Below, piece by piece: positions 16,943 to 25,536 of a stretch of DNA of 64,000 nt (position 1 is its first letter; the number at the start of each line of letters is the position of its first letter). A program made the position numbers and the translations under genes. Origin of the DNA: Acidobacteriota bacterium (GTDB lineage Bacteria; Acidobacteriota; Terriglobia; Terriglobales; SCQP01); NCBI GenBank assembly GCA_021818955.1, contig JAKASR010000002.1:1-64000 (forward strand), read 5' to 3'. Under the pieces are notes generated by a model. That model made no database searches and was not told where the DNA came from. It saw nothing but the letters and a program-made list of their open reading frames with translations.

Positions 16943-19540
16943 ATGCGGGGCAAGCGGCGGCGGCGGGAAGCGGAGATCACGGAAGAACTGGCCGGGCACT
17001 TGGAGCGCCGGCAGGCGGACCTGATGGCGGCGGGACTCGACGCGGAAGCGGCGCGGCGGCAGGCGCGGCTGGAATTCGGCTCAACCGACAACTACCGCGA
17101 GGAGGCGCGCGCGGCGCTAGGCTGGGCGCGCTGGGATAATTTCCGGCAGGACCTGCGCGACGCGCTGCGGCAGATGCGCCGCGCGCCGGGGCTGGCGATT
17201 GCCGTGGTGCTGACCCTGGCGCTGGCGATGGGCGCCAACACGGCGCTGTTCAGCATGCTCTACGCGGTGCTGCTGCGGCCGCTGAATTATCGCCACCCGA
17301 ACCGGATTGTCATTCTGCAAGCTCAACTTACCTATCCGGAATTGCGCGCGCTGCAGACCCGGCTCACCGCCTTTCAAACCCTGGCCGCCCAAAGATGGGC
17401 CGATGAATTCACCTTGTTGGACCAGGGGGCGCCGCGAAGAATATCCGCCCTGGCGGTTACCCCGGAATTTTTCCAGGTCTTGAGCGCCGCCCCGATTTCC
17501 GGCCAGGTTTTTACCCGCGCCGAGTACGATCGCGGCGACCGGAACGTGATTGTGCTCGCATACAGCTTTTGGCAGCGCATCTTCGCCGGCCGGAGCGAGG
17601 TGCTGGGACGAAATCTCAATCTGGACGGCAAGCTGTTTCGCATCCAAGGCATCATGCCGCGCGGATATGCGAACCTCAACCGTTCCCAGGACGCCAGTTT
17701 TGCCGGTTGGATTCCGCTGCAACTGACGCCGGCGCAGCGAATCGCCCACAATTTTGACCTGTTTTTACTGGGACGGCTCAAGCCCGGCAGAAAACTCCGC
17801 CAGGCGAATCTTCAAACCCGAACCATCGGGAATCAACCCGAGTTTCGCCAACCCATATCGAAACCGATGCAATGGGTCCGCTATCGCGCCGCCATCACGA
17901 AAAAATATGACCAGCCGATCTGGCTGCTGAATGCCGCCGCCGGGCTGATGCTGCTGCTGGCCTGCCTGAATATCGCCGGACTGCTGCTGGCCCGCAATGC
18001 CGGGCGGCGGACAGAGATCGCCATGCGAGCGGTGCTGGGCGCCAGCCGCGGGCGGATTCTGCGGCAACTGCTGGCGGAAAGCGGGCTGCTGGGCATTGCC
18101 GGCTGCGGCCTGGGAATGCTCGCAGGCGCCTGGATGTTTGCCGGGCTGCGCGCCGCGGCGGTGGCCGCCGGCCTGCCGCGGATGCAGCATGCCGGCATCG
18201 CCGGCGCCAGTCTCGCGTTGAGCGCCGCGCTGCTGGTTTTGGCCATACTTTTATTCGGCCTGTTGCCGGCCTGGGAAGCCTCGCGGGTGAACTTAAACAG
18301 CGCCGCCAACCAGACCCGCCGCGGCACGCCATCCCGTTCCAGCCGGAGAATCCTTGAAACTTTAGTCATTGGCGAACTGGCGTTTGCCGTAGCGCTGGCC
18401 TTCGGCGCCGGCCTGCTGCTGCGCAGCTACGCCCAATTGACCTCCCTGCCGCTGGGCTTCAACCCGCATCATCTGCTGATGTTTTCCACCGAACTTCCAT
18501 CCCCGGCGGCCCAGCCATCAACCCCCGCCAGCCGGCAGCGGTCCGATCTTTTCATTCAGCAAGCTTTGCAAAGACTGCAAGCCCTGCCCGGAGTGCGATC
18601 GGCGGGCTTTGTCGAATTATCGCCGTTTAATGGACTGATCTACATGAATATACAGCGGCGGAATGATCCTCATTTGTTTCACACGCTGGTGAATGTAGCC
18701 GGTCCCCACTTCATGCGAACTCTGGGCGTGCCCATCCTGCGCGGGCGGAATTTCCGCGCGGACGACGGCTTCAACTCGCCCAAAGTCGCCCTGGTCAACC
18801 GGGCACTGGCGGAAGAGCTATGGCCGCATCAAAATCCCATCGGCCAGGAATTAATCTTCGGAGGAAGCCGGCCCACCGCTTATCGCGTCATCGGCGAAGC
18901 GGGCAATTTCATGCAGTATGGTCCCTTTTGGATGAGAGCCAAAGGCATGAAGGTACTGGCCCAGGCCACCGTTTATTTTCCTTATACGCAAGCTCATCCT
19001 CAAATGTATTCATTTTTGGTGCGCACCCGCGTGCCGCCAGCGAGCCTGGAGGCGGAGGTACGGCGGATTTTCAGCCAGATCAATCCCACCGAGCCGTTGA
19101 CCAACTTTCAAACGTTCCAGCAGCGGTTCACGGCGTTGCTTGTCCGCCGCCGCCTCTATCTCGACCTGCTGGCCGCGATGGCGGGGCTGGCGCTGATACT
19201 GGTGCTGGCCGGCGTTTATGGAGTGGCCAACTTCATGGCCGGAGCGCGCACGGGCGAAATCGGCATCCGCAAAGCGCTGGGCGCGGAAAATGCCGCGGTG
19301 CTGCGTTTATTACTGTGGCGAACCGCGGTTTTGTCGTTGATCGGCGCGGCTCTGGGCGCGGGCCTGGGCTTGATGCTGGCGCGGCTGCTGACCAGCCTGT
19401 TATACGGCGTGCAAGCTAGCGATCCGGCCACGCTGGCCGGGGTAGCGGCCTTCGCGCTGGCCACGGCGGTGGCGGGCGCCTGGGTGCCGGCGCGGCGGGC
19501 GGCGCGGCTCGATCCGCTCGCGATGCTGCGCTACGAATGA
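16943..19540 (+). CDS. ADOP-type ABC permease, copy 2 (tandem paralogue)
   Basis: It is exactly as long as copy 1 (865 residues) with the same architecture. The first 330 or so bases are almost identical to copy 1 (for example 17004-17124 versus 14342-14462 differ by about one base), and the block around RRGTPSRSSRRILETL is also near identical, whereas the periplasmic segments (about residues 120-320 and 510-740) are clearly diverged. The start codon follows GAGGAGG nine bases upstream. It is the last gene of the padR transcript; a repeat copy begins two bases after its stop. Separate substrates or partners for the two copies are possible but unproven. Confidence 0.93.
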   Translation: MRGKRRRREAEITEELAGHLERRQADLMAAGLDAEAARRQARLEFGSTDNYREEARAALGWARWDNFRQDLRDALRQMRRAPGLAIAVVLTLALAMGANTALFSMLYAVLLRPLNYRHPNRIVILQAQLTYPELRALQTRLTAFQTLAAQRWADEFTLLDQGAPRRISALAVTPEFFQVLSAAPISGQVFTRAEYDRGDRNVIVLAYSFWQRIFAGRSEVLGRNLNLDGKLFRIQGIMPRGYANLNRSQDASFAGWIPLQLTPAQRIAHNFDLFLLGRLKPGRKLRQANLQTRTIGNQPEFRQPISKPMQWVRYRAAITKKYDQPIWLLNAAAGLMLLLACLNIAGLLLARNAGRRTEIAMRAVLGASRGRILRQLLAESGLLGIAGCGLGMLAGAWMFAGLRAAAVAAGLPRMQHAGIAGASLALSAALLVLAILLFGLLPAWEASRVNLNSAANQTRRGTPSRSSRRILETLVIGELAFAVALAFGAGLLLRSYAQLTSLPLGFNPHHLLMFSTELPSPAAQPSTPASRQRSDLFIQQALQRLQALPGVRSAGFVELSPFNGLIYMNIQRRNDPHLFHTLVNVAGPHFMRTLGVPILRGRNFRADDGFNSPKVALVNRALAEELWPHQNPIGQELIFGGSRPTAYRVIGEAGNFMQYGPFWMRAKGMKVLAQATVYFPYTQAHPQMYSFLVRTRVPPASLEAEVRRIFSQINPTEPLTNFQTFQQRFTALLVRRRLYLDLLAAMAGLALILVLAGVYGVANFMAGARTGEIGIRKALGAENAAVLRLLLWRTAVLSLIGAALGAGLGLMLARLLTSLLYGVQASDPATLAGVAAFALATAVAGAWVPARRAARLDPLAMLRYE

Positions 19541-19542
19541 AA

Positions 19543-19740
19543 GCGGCTCGGCCACTTTTACTTTTAGGCGCTGACGCTTTCGCAAACGTCCGGCCGAAGC
19601 CGGACGCTTGGCGAAAACTCATGGTTGCCAGGCATTGCCGGGCGCAATTCCCGCGGAATTGCCGGCATGCTTGATGCAATTCCTGCGGAATTGCTTTGGA
19701 TTGTCGTTCCCAGGCGCGGGATCTAACAGGAACCCCGCGC
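19543..19740 (+). repeat. Intergenic structured repeat, copy 5 (interrupted)
   Basis: Starts GCGGCTCGGCCACTTTTACTT right after the ADOP2 stop and keeps GTCCGGCCGAAGCCGGAC with a compensating change, then is interrupted by about 60 bases with two hairpins, resumes at ATTGTCGTTCCCAGGCGCGGG and ends at AACCCCGCGC. The right-hand part of the element is missing. Confidence 0.88.
19637..19694 (+). repeat. Twin hairpin inserted in repeat copy 5
   Basis: Two perfect 8-bp stems with the same arms: GCAATTCC-CGC-GGAATTGC (19644-19662) and GCAATTCC-TGC-GGAATTGC (19676-19694). The first is flanked by GCCG/CGGC. Other repeat copies lack this segment. It could be a separate small palindromic repeat that landed in the first. 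Confidence 0.75.
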
Positions 19741-19771
19741 GCCCGATCAAAGCCCGCCCGGCGGTCGCTGA

Positions 19772-20584
19772 TTAAAAAGCGTAATGGAAGCCGGCGGCGA
19801 TGATGGGATACCACTTGAAGATTTTGACGTCATTTTCCAAACGGGTCTGTTCGGCCTGCACATTGGCCTGAACGGAGGGATTGGAGGTGCTCTGGCAGTT
19901 GGCGCCATTGGGGTCGCAGACGTCGCCTTGAAGCGCCAGGGCCACCTGCGGAGTTCCCTGATAAGCCGCGCCGATTTCGAAACTGATGCCGAAATGTTTA
20001 TTGCGCGGCACCAGATTGCCGATGCCCACAGTGATCATGGGCGCGACCTTGTGGCTGGTGTTGAGCAGCAAGTTTCCGCTCACCGGATTGGCGGTCGAGC
20101 TGGTATAGGTCGTTCCGCCCAGGGTAAATTGGTCGCCGCCGGGGACGGCAGCGTTTCCCGTAATCTTGTTGCCGTCATAAAGCAGCACGCCGGGGCTGAG
20201 ATGCAACGGCCCCCAGAAAAACCAGTCGGCATGCGCCTCGACCGAACGCAGGGAAAGATGGCCGGTATAGCCGATGCCGTCTTTATTGAGGTTATGGCTT
20301 AAAGAAAAATCGTTAAAGCCGACGCGAAAATTCAGTTTAGGCAAGACGCGCGCGGCAAACTGCACTCCGGGGCCCAGCGTCGAGGCCTGAATGCCGATGC
20401 CAAAGCGGTGGCTGGATGAATAGGCAGCCGGCAACGCGGGGGGCGCGGCGGCTTGACCATTCACGGAGCCGGCAGCGTAAGCGGGGTTGGCAGGCGGCGT
20501 CTGCGCCGCCAGTCCCAAGCCGAACAGCAGTGCGGCCAAACACGAAGCCACCCATCCCAAGCCATGCGAAAAAGCCTGGCGCAT
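19772..20584 (-). CDS. Outer-membrane beta-barrel protein, function unknown
   Basis: The 270-residue protein starts at ATG 20584, preceded by GAGGGA; the frame is open upstream to 20671 but this start puts a signal peptide (HGLGWVASCLAALLFGLGLAAQ) at the N-terminus. A Pro/Ala-rich linker is followed by alternating hydrophobic beta strands, two cysteines close together (CDPNGANC) in a predicted loop and a C-terminal aromatic residue (GFHYAF), as expected of a Bam-dependent barrel. No specific family was recognised. It lies alone between ADOP2 (convergent) and dapA. Confidence 0.72.
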   Translation of the reverse strand: MRQAFSHGLGWVASCLAALLFGLGLAAQTPPANPAYAAGSVNGQAAAPPALPAAYSSSHRFGIGIQASTLGPGVQFAARVLPKLNFRVGFNDFSLSHNLNKDGIGYTGHLSLRSVEAHADWFFWGPLHLSPGVLLYDGNKITGNAAVPGGDQFTLGGTTYTSSTANPVSGNLLLNTSHKVAPMITVGIGNLVPRNKHFGISFEIGAAYQGTPQVALALQGDVCDPNGANCQSTSNPSVQANVQAEQTRLENDVKIFKWYPIIAAGFHYAF

Positions 20585-20768
20585 AATTTTTCCCTCAATC
20601 CTTGTGGAAATAGCGTGCGTGGGCAAGCACGGAATTGCCCGCCCGAAGTCACATTGTGACTGATCCGACACACATAAGTCTATCTACCAAGGGAAATAGA
20701 TATTTAGAACACGGATACCATACTGCAAGGATGCCCCCCGCCGCTTCCGGCCATGCCCGTCTGGAGTT

Positions 20769-21677
20769 TTAGATCAGGCCGGCTTTTTCCAAGGCTTTTT
20801 CCAACTGGCGGCGCGAGGCCTCGGCGAGCGGTTCGAGCGGCAGGCGGTAAACTTCCTGGCACAAGCCCATGCGCGCCAGCGCGGCCTTGACCGGAATCGG
20901 GTTGGATTCGATGAAGTTCGCCTGCATCAGGTCCAGATACTTGAAGTGGAGTTCGCGGGCGGCGGCGAAGTCGCCTTGCAGGCCATGCCGCACCAGATCG
21001 GCCATGGCGCGGGGAATTTCGTTGGAGGCCACGCTGATCAAGCCATGACCGCCCAGGGCCAGCAGCGGCAAGGTCAGGGCATCATCGCCCGAGAGCACGC
21101 GGAAGCCGGGCAAAGCGGCCAGGATCTCGGCCATTTGCAAAATGTTGCCGCTGGCCTCTTTCACCCCGACCACGCCGGGAATGCGCGCCAGCAGCGCCAG
21201 GGTGGCGGGAGTAATGTTGCTGCCGGTGCGTCCGGGCACGTTATAAACCACCAGCGGCAGCGGCACCGCCTGGGTAATGGCGGTGTAATGCGCCACCAGG
21301 CCGGCGGGATTGGGCTTGTTGTAATAGGGCGAGACCGAAAGGAGGCCATCGGCGCCGGCTTCGGCCAGGCGGTGGGCCAGATCGATCACGTGCGCGGTGT
21401 GGTTGCCGCCGGCGCCGGCCAGCACGGCAACCCGGCGCGGGGCGCGGCGGGCCTCCTCCACCGTAATCGCCACCACGCGCGCGTGTTCGGCGACGGATAA
21501 GGTCGGGGTTTCGCCGGTCGTGCCTCCCGGGACGAGAAAATCAATGCCTTCCTGTATCTGAAAGCGCACCAGCAGGCGCAAGGCATTTTCATCGAGGGCG
21601 CGATCGGCGGTGAAAGGGGTAATCAGGGCGGTGCCGCAACCGCGCAGCCAAGCGGGAGGGGGGGTGCTCATAGCCAT
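20769..21677 (-). CDS. dapA: 4-hydroxy-tetrahydrodipicolinate synthase
   Basis: Condenses pyruvate with aspartate semialdehyde as the first step of the diaminopimelate pathway. The (beta/alpha)8 aldolase has GGTTGE (residues 51-56), Tyr145 in VVYNVPGRTG, Arg150, and Schiff-base Lys173 in GVKEASGN. The YNVPGRT substrate motif supports a true DapA, unlike the second family member at 25533, which lacks it. An alternative ATG six bases downstream is equally possible. It is 302 residues long, with repeat copy 6 starting 12 bases upstream of the start. Confidence 0.92.
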   Translation of the reverse strand: MAMSTPPPAWLRGCGTALITPFTADRALDENALRLLVRFQIQEGIDFLVPGGTTGETPTLSVAEHARVVAITVEEARRAPRRVAVLAGAGGNHTAHVIDLAHRLAEAGADGLLSVSPYYNKPNPAGLVAHYTAITQAVPLPLVVYNVPGRTGSNITPATLALLARIPGVVGVKEASGNILQMAEILAALPGFRVLSGDDALTLPLLALGGHGLISVASNEIPRAMADLVRHGLQGDFAAARELHFKYLDLMQANFIESNPIPVKAALARMGLCQEVYRLPLEPLAEASRRQLEKALEKAGLI

Positions 21678-21689
21678 TTCATTATAGGT

Positions 21690-21784
21690 GCGGCTCGGCC
21701 GCTTTTACTTTTAGGCGCTGACGCTTTCGCCAAGGTCCGGCCGAAACCGGACGCAGGGCGAATACTCATGGATACCGAAAGTTT
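21690..21784 (+). repeat. Intergenic structured repeat, copy 6 (3'-truncated)
   Basis: Left 95 bases of the family, from GCGGCTCGGCCGC to GATACCGAAAGTTTA; almost identical to copy 4 and cut at nearly the same point. It lies between the divergent dapA and hydroxyproline operon starts. Confidence 0.88.
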
Positions 21785-21864
21785 AAAATGGCGCGACAAT
21801 ATTTCGGCACTCGCATGGGACCTCCGGCCGCATTTCCGGACAATTGCCAATTCGGAACCGGCAA

Positions 21865-21876
21865 ATTGTATACAAT
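21865..21876. promoter_or_regulatory. Perfect palindrome, candidate GntR-type operator for the hydroxyproline operon
   Basis: ATTGTATACAAT is a perfect 12-bp palindrome 45 bases before the epimerase ATG. Its right half contains TACAAT, a good -10 element. Its TTGT/ACAA half-sites resemble operators of FadR/FCD-type GntR repressors. No GntR gene is present in the window, so the regulator would be encoded elsewhere. Confidence 0.5.
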
Positions 21877-21920
21877 GTTGAGTTCAAAAAATATTACCCG
21901 CTCACGAGCGCGCCACCACT

Positions 21921-22901
21921 ATGCCGGAAAAAGCTGATAACCCGCCTGCCGCACTGCCCGGCCGGGCTTCCAGAATCCACGTCGTCGATTCGCATACTGC
22001 CGGCGAGCCGACGCGGGTAGTGATTGCCGGCGGGCCGGAGTTGGGGAATGGCTCGATGGCCGAGCGGCTGGATCGGTTCCGGCGCGAGCATGACCGTTTT
22101 CGTTCCGCCGTGGTCAACGAGCCGCGCGGCTCCGACGCCCTGGTGGGGGCGCTACTATGCGCGCCCTGCGACCCCACCTGCGCCGCGGGCGTAATTTTTT
22201 TTAATAATGTCGGCTATCTCGGCATGTGCGGGCACGGCACCATCGGCTTGATGGCGACGCTGGAATGGCTGGGGCGCTTAACGCCCGGCAAGCACCGCAT
22301 CGAGACCCCGGTAGGCGAAGTCACGGCGGAACTGCATGGCGGGGGCACGGTCACGGTCAGCAATGTTCCGAGTTATCGCTTTCGCCAGGGTGTAGAGGTC
22401 GAAGCGCCCGGCGTGGGGCGGGTGCGGGGCGATATCGCCTGGGGGGGCAACTGGTTTTTCCTGGTCGAAGGCCACGGGCAAAAGCTGGATTATCGAAGCC
22501 TGGATGCGCTGACCGAATACGCCTGGCAAATACGGCAAGGGCTGGAACATGCCGGGATTCGCGGGGCGAACGGAGCGGAGATCGACCACATCGAGCTGGT
22601 GGGGGCGGCGCACAACGGAGGGCCTGCGCGAAATTTTGTGCTTTGTCCGGGCAAAGCCTACGACCGCTCCCCCTGCGGCACCGGCACCAGCGCCAAGCTG
22701 GCCTGCCTGCACGCCGACGGCAAATTGCAGCCGGGCGAAACCTGGCGGCAGGAAGGCATTTTGGGCACCTCGTTCGAAGGCCGCATCACGCTGCACGATG
22801 GGAAAATCGAGCCGCACATCACCGGCAGCGCCTATGTGACCGGAGAAGCCGAACTGGTGCTGGACGAACGCGATCCCTTCTGTTGGGGCATCCGTGCCTA
22901 A
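21921..22901 (+). CDS. 4-hydroxyproline 2-epimerase (proline racemase family)
   Basis: Converts trans-4-hydroxy-L-proline to cis-4-hydroxy-D-proline by a two-base mechanism. Both catalytic cysteines are present: Cys103 in GMCGHGTIG and Cys252 in [13 protein letters not shown] 326-residue length is typical. Substrate choice within the family (proline, 4-hydroxyproline or 3-hydroxyproline) rests on the operon: the genes that follow encode every later step of hydroxyproline breakdown. It is the first gene of a six-gene operon and overlaps the next gene by eight bases. Confidence 0.9.
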   Translation: MPEKADNPPAALPGRASRIHVVDSHTAGEPTRVVIAGGPELGNGSMAERLDRFRREHDRFRSAVVNEPRGSDALVGALLCAPCDPTCAAGVIFFNNVGYLGMCGHGTIGLMATLEWLGRLTPGKHRIETPVGEVTAELHGGGTVTVSNVPSYRFRQGVEVEAPGVGRVRGDIAWGGNWFFLVEGHGQKLDYRSLDALTEYAWQIRQGLEHAGIRGANGAEIDHIELVGAAHNGGPARNFVLCPGKAYDRSPCGTGTSAKLACLHADGKLQPGETWRQEGILGTSFEGRITLHDGKIEPHITGSAYVTGEAELVLDERDPFCWGIRA

Positions 22902-24027
22902 TTCCCCGGTTTGGGATATAGCCATTATCGGCGCCGGGATCGTCGGTTGCGCCTGCGCGGCGGCGGCAGCCGCAGCCGGACTGCGCACGGCGGTGATCGA
23001 GTCCCAAACGCCGGGAGGCGGCACTACGGCCGCGGGCATGGGCCATATCGTGGTCATGGACGATTCTCCGGCGCAGTTTGCGCTGACGCGCTATTCGCAA
23101 CTGCTTTGGCAGGAATGGGCGCCGGAGCTGCCGCAAGGGGTGGAATATTCGCGCTGCGGCACGCTTTGGCTGGCCCGCGACGAAACGGAGTTGCGCCTGG
23201 CCGTGGCGAAGCAGCAGGCGTATCGCTCGCAAGGAGTTCCGGCGGAGATGCTCGATGCGGGGGCGCTGGCCGCGGCCGAGCCGAAATTGCGTCCCGGCCT
23301 GGCCGGCGCCATGCTGGCGGCGGAAGACGCGGTGTTGTATCCGCCGGCGGCGGCTAAGTTTTTTCTCGACCGGGCGCGGGCGCAAGGCGCCTGCCTGATC
23401 CAGGGAGAATGCGCTGCGCTGGCAGAAGGCGGGATCAAGCTACGGGACGGCAGGCGCGTTGCGGCCGGCGAGATTGTCCTTGCCGCCGGCGCGCAGTCCA
23501 CGGGGTTCATGCCGGGGCTGCCGATCGCGCCGCGCAAAGGGCACCTGCTGATCACCGATCGCTATCCCGGCTGGCTGCATCATCAGGTGGTGGAACTCGG
23601 ATATCTGCGCAGCGCGCATTCGCTGGCGGAGGATTCGGTGGCCTGCAATCTGCAACCGCGCCTTAGCGGGCAGATCCTGATCGGCTCGTCGCGCCAATAC
23701 GGCGCGACCAGCGCCGCAGTGGAACCGGGCATGCTGGCGCGCATGCTACAACGCGCGATGGACTACATGCCGGAACTGGCGCAACTATCCTCCATCCGGG
23801 CGTGGACGGGTTTTCGCGCCGCCACGCCGGATAAGCTGCCGCTGATCGGTGCAGCGGAAGGCCATCCGCATGTCTGGCTGGCCACCGGGCATGAGGGACT
23901 GGGCATTACCACCGCGCCCGCCACCGCCGCGCTGCTGCTGGCGCAGATGACGGGAACACCGGCGGCGATTCCGGCGGCGCCTTACCTGCCAGACCGGCAA
24001 CCGGAAACGGGAGAAGCGCATGCCTGA
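22894..24027 (+). CDS. FAD-dependent D-hydroxyproline dehydrogenase, catalytic (DAO-type) subunit
   Basis: The 377-residue flavoprotein of the glycine/D-amino-acid oxidase fold has dinucleotide motif [12 protein letters not shown] near the N-terminus, [10 protein letters not shown], and the C-terminal FAD motif [19 protein letters not shown]. It starts with GTG inside the end of the epimerase gene (overlap of eight bases). In Pseudomonas-type hydroxyproline operons this subunit oxidises cis-4-hydroxy-D-proline to pyrroline-4-hydroxy-2-carboxylate together with the two next subunits, which resemble HcnA and HcnB. The three-subunit arrangement here matches that. Confidence 0.85.
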   Translation: MPNSPVWDIAIIGAGIVGCACAAAAAAAGLRTAVIESQTPGGGTTAAGMGHIVVMDDSPAQFALTRYSQLLWQEWAPELPQGVEYSRCGTLWLARDETELRLAVAKQQAYRSQGVPAEMLDAGALAAAEPKLRPGLAGAMLAAEDAVLYPPAAAKFFLDRARAQGACLIQGECAALAEGGIKLRDGRRVAAGEIVLAAGAQSTGFMPGLPIAPRKGHLLITDRYPGWLHHQVVELGYLRSAHSLAEDSVACNLQPRLSGQILIGSSRQYGATSAAVEPGMLARMLQRAMDYMPELAQLSSIRAWTGFRAATPDKLPLIGAAEGHPHVWLATGHEGLGITTAPATAALLLAQMTGTPAAIPAAPYLPDRQPETGEAHA

Positions 24028-24265
24028 GCGCGTGCGGGTAAAGGTGAATGGGCGCGAGTTGGAGATGCCGGCGGAGGCCAGCGTGGCGGCGGCGCTGATG
24101 AGCGCCGGCGTCAGCGGCTTGCGCCGCTCGCGCACGGGCGAACCCCGCGGTCCGGTCTGCGGCATGGGAGTTTGCATGGAATGCCGCGTCCGCGTCGATG
24201 GCCGGGCGCACCAGCGCGCCTGTCAATTCAGTTGCCGGGAAGGCATGGAGATCGAGTGCCGGTGA
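24020..24265 (+). CDS. Small (2Fe-2S) subunit of D-hydroxyproline dehydrogenase (HcnA-like)
   Basis: An 81-residue ferredoxin-like protein. The cluster cysteines lie in CGMGVCMECR and a later RACQFSC. Its N-terminus ([24 protein letters not shown]) is the usual beta-grasp start. It is translationally coupled on both sides: its ATG overlaps the preceding stop by eight bases and its TGA overlaps the next GTG. It would relay electrons between the FAD subunits. It is complete, not a fragment of a larger dehydrogenase. Confidence 0.85.
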   Translation: MPERVRVKVNGRELEMPAEASVAAALMSAGVSGLRRSRTGEPRGPVCGMGVCMECRVRVDGRAHQRACQFSCREGMEIECR

Positions 24266-25536
24266 AGGCTGCAGCACAAATCGTAGTCGTGGGCGGCGGG
24301 CCGGCCGGCCTGGCGGCGGCGGCCAGCGCCGCCGAATGCGGCAAGCGCGTGCTGCTGCTGGATGAAAATCCGCTTCCCGGCGGCCAAATCTGGCGGGCGA
24401 AAAATGGAACGATCACGGCGGAAGCCGAGGGCTGGCGCCAGAGAGCGCAGGCGGCAGGCGTGGAATGGCGGGGAGGGCGCCAGGCGGTGGCGGCGGCGAC
24501 GGGCCAGTTATGGCTGGAGCACGCCGGCGGGGTCGAGGTGGCGGCCTGGGAAGAATTGATTTTGGCGACAGGAGCGCGGGAACTGCTGCTCCCGTTTCCG
24601 GGCTGGACCTTGCCGAATTGCTGTGGCGCCGGCGGGTTGCAAGCTTTAGTCAAAGCCGGCCTGGAAATTCGTGACAAACGCGTGCTGGTCGCCGGCAGCG
24701 GTCCGCTGCTGATGGCGGTGGCCGCCTTTTTACGCCAGCAGGGCGCGCGCGTGCTCCTGATCGCCGAACAGGCGCCGGCCGGCCAGGTGGCCGCCGCGGC
24801 GCTGCATCTGCCGCCGGCCAAGCTGCGGCAGGCCTGGCAATTACGCCGCGCCACGCGCGGCGTTCCCTTCCTGGCCGGCTGCTGGGTGGAAGCGGCGGAA
24901 GGCAGGCAACAGTTGGAACGAGTCCGGCTGCGGCGCGGCGTCCGGCGCTGGAGCCTGGAGTGCGATTATCTGGCTTGCGGCTTCGGCCTGACGCCGAATA
25001 GCGAACTGGGACAGTTGCTGGGATGTGCGCTCACAGCCGAGGCCGGCATCGCGGTGAATCGCTGGCAGCAGACTAGCGTAGAGCACATCTGGTGCGCCGG
25101 CGAAGCCGCGGGCATTGCCGGCGTGGAGGCGGCGTGGCGATCCGGCGAAATTGCCGGCTATGCCGCCGCCGGCAGGCAGGAACGGACAGCGCCGCTGCTG
25201 GCCCGGCGCGATCGGGAGCAACAATCCAGCCAGCGCCTGCTGCGCCGGCTGGCGCCGCGTGCGGAATTGCGAGCGCTGGCTCAGGATACGACCTGGCTGT
25301 GCCGCTGCGAAGACGTCACCGTCGGCGAGGCCCGCCCCTATGCCAACTGGCGGGAGGCAAAACTGCAAACGCGCTGCGGCATGGGCGCCTGCCAGGGCAG
25401 AATCTGCGGCGCGGCGGCACGATTTCTCTGGGGCTGGCAAATCAACGCGGCGCGTCCGCCGATTTTACCGGCGCGCGTGGGCACGCTGGCGCAGGCGGCT
25501 CCGGCACCGTCAATATCAACTGAGGTTACGGTATGA
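24262..25536 (+). CDS. FAD/NAD-binding subunit of D-hydroxyproline dehydrogenase (HcnB-like)
   Basis: The 424-residue oxidoreductase has FAD motif IVVVGGGPAGLAAAASA at the N-terminus, a second dinucleotide motif VLVAGSGPLLMAVAAFL, and a C-terminal BFD-like (2Fe-2S) domain (CRCEDVTVGEARPY ... CGMGACQGRICG). The GTG at 24262, overlapping the previous stop as GTGA, was chosen over ATGs that lie inside the ferredoxin gene; GGAG precedes it by 11 bases. It ends in an ATGA overlap with the deaminase gene. It probably passes electrons from the DAO-type subunit towards the respiratory chain. Confidence 0.85.
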   Translation: MKAAAQIVVVGGGPAGLAAAASAAECGKRVLLLDENPLPGGQIWRAKNGTITAEAEGWRQRAQAAGVEWRGGRQAVAAATGQLWLEHAGGVEVAAWEELILATGARELLLPFPGWTLPNCCGAGGLQALVKAGLEIRDKRVLVAGSGPLLMAVAAFLRQQGARVLLIAEQAPAGQVAAAALHLPPAKLRQAWQLRRATRGVPFLAGCWVEAAEGRQQLERVRLRRGVRRWSLECDYLACGFGLTPNSELGQLLGCALTAEAGIAVNRWQQTSVEHIWCAGEAAGIAGVEAAWRSGEIAGYAAAGRQERTAPLLARRDREQQSSQRLLRRLAPRAELRALAQDTTWLCRCEDVTVGEARPYANWREAKLQTRCGMGACQGRICGAAARFLWGWQINAARPPILPARVGTLAQAAPAPSISTEVTV

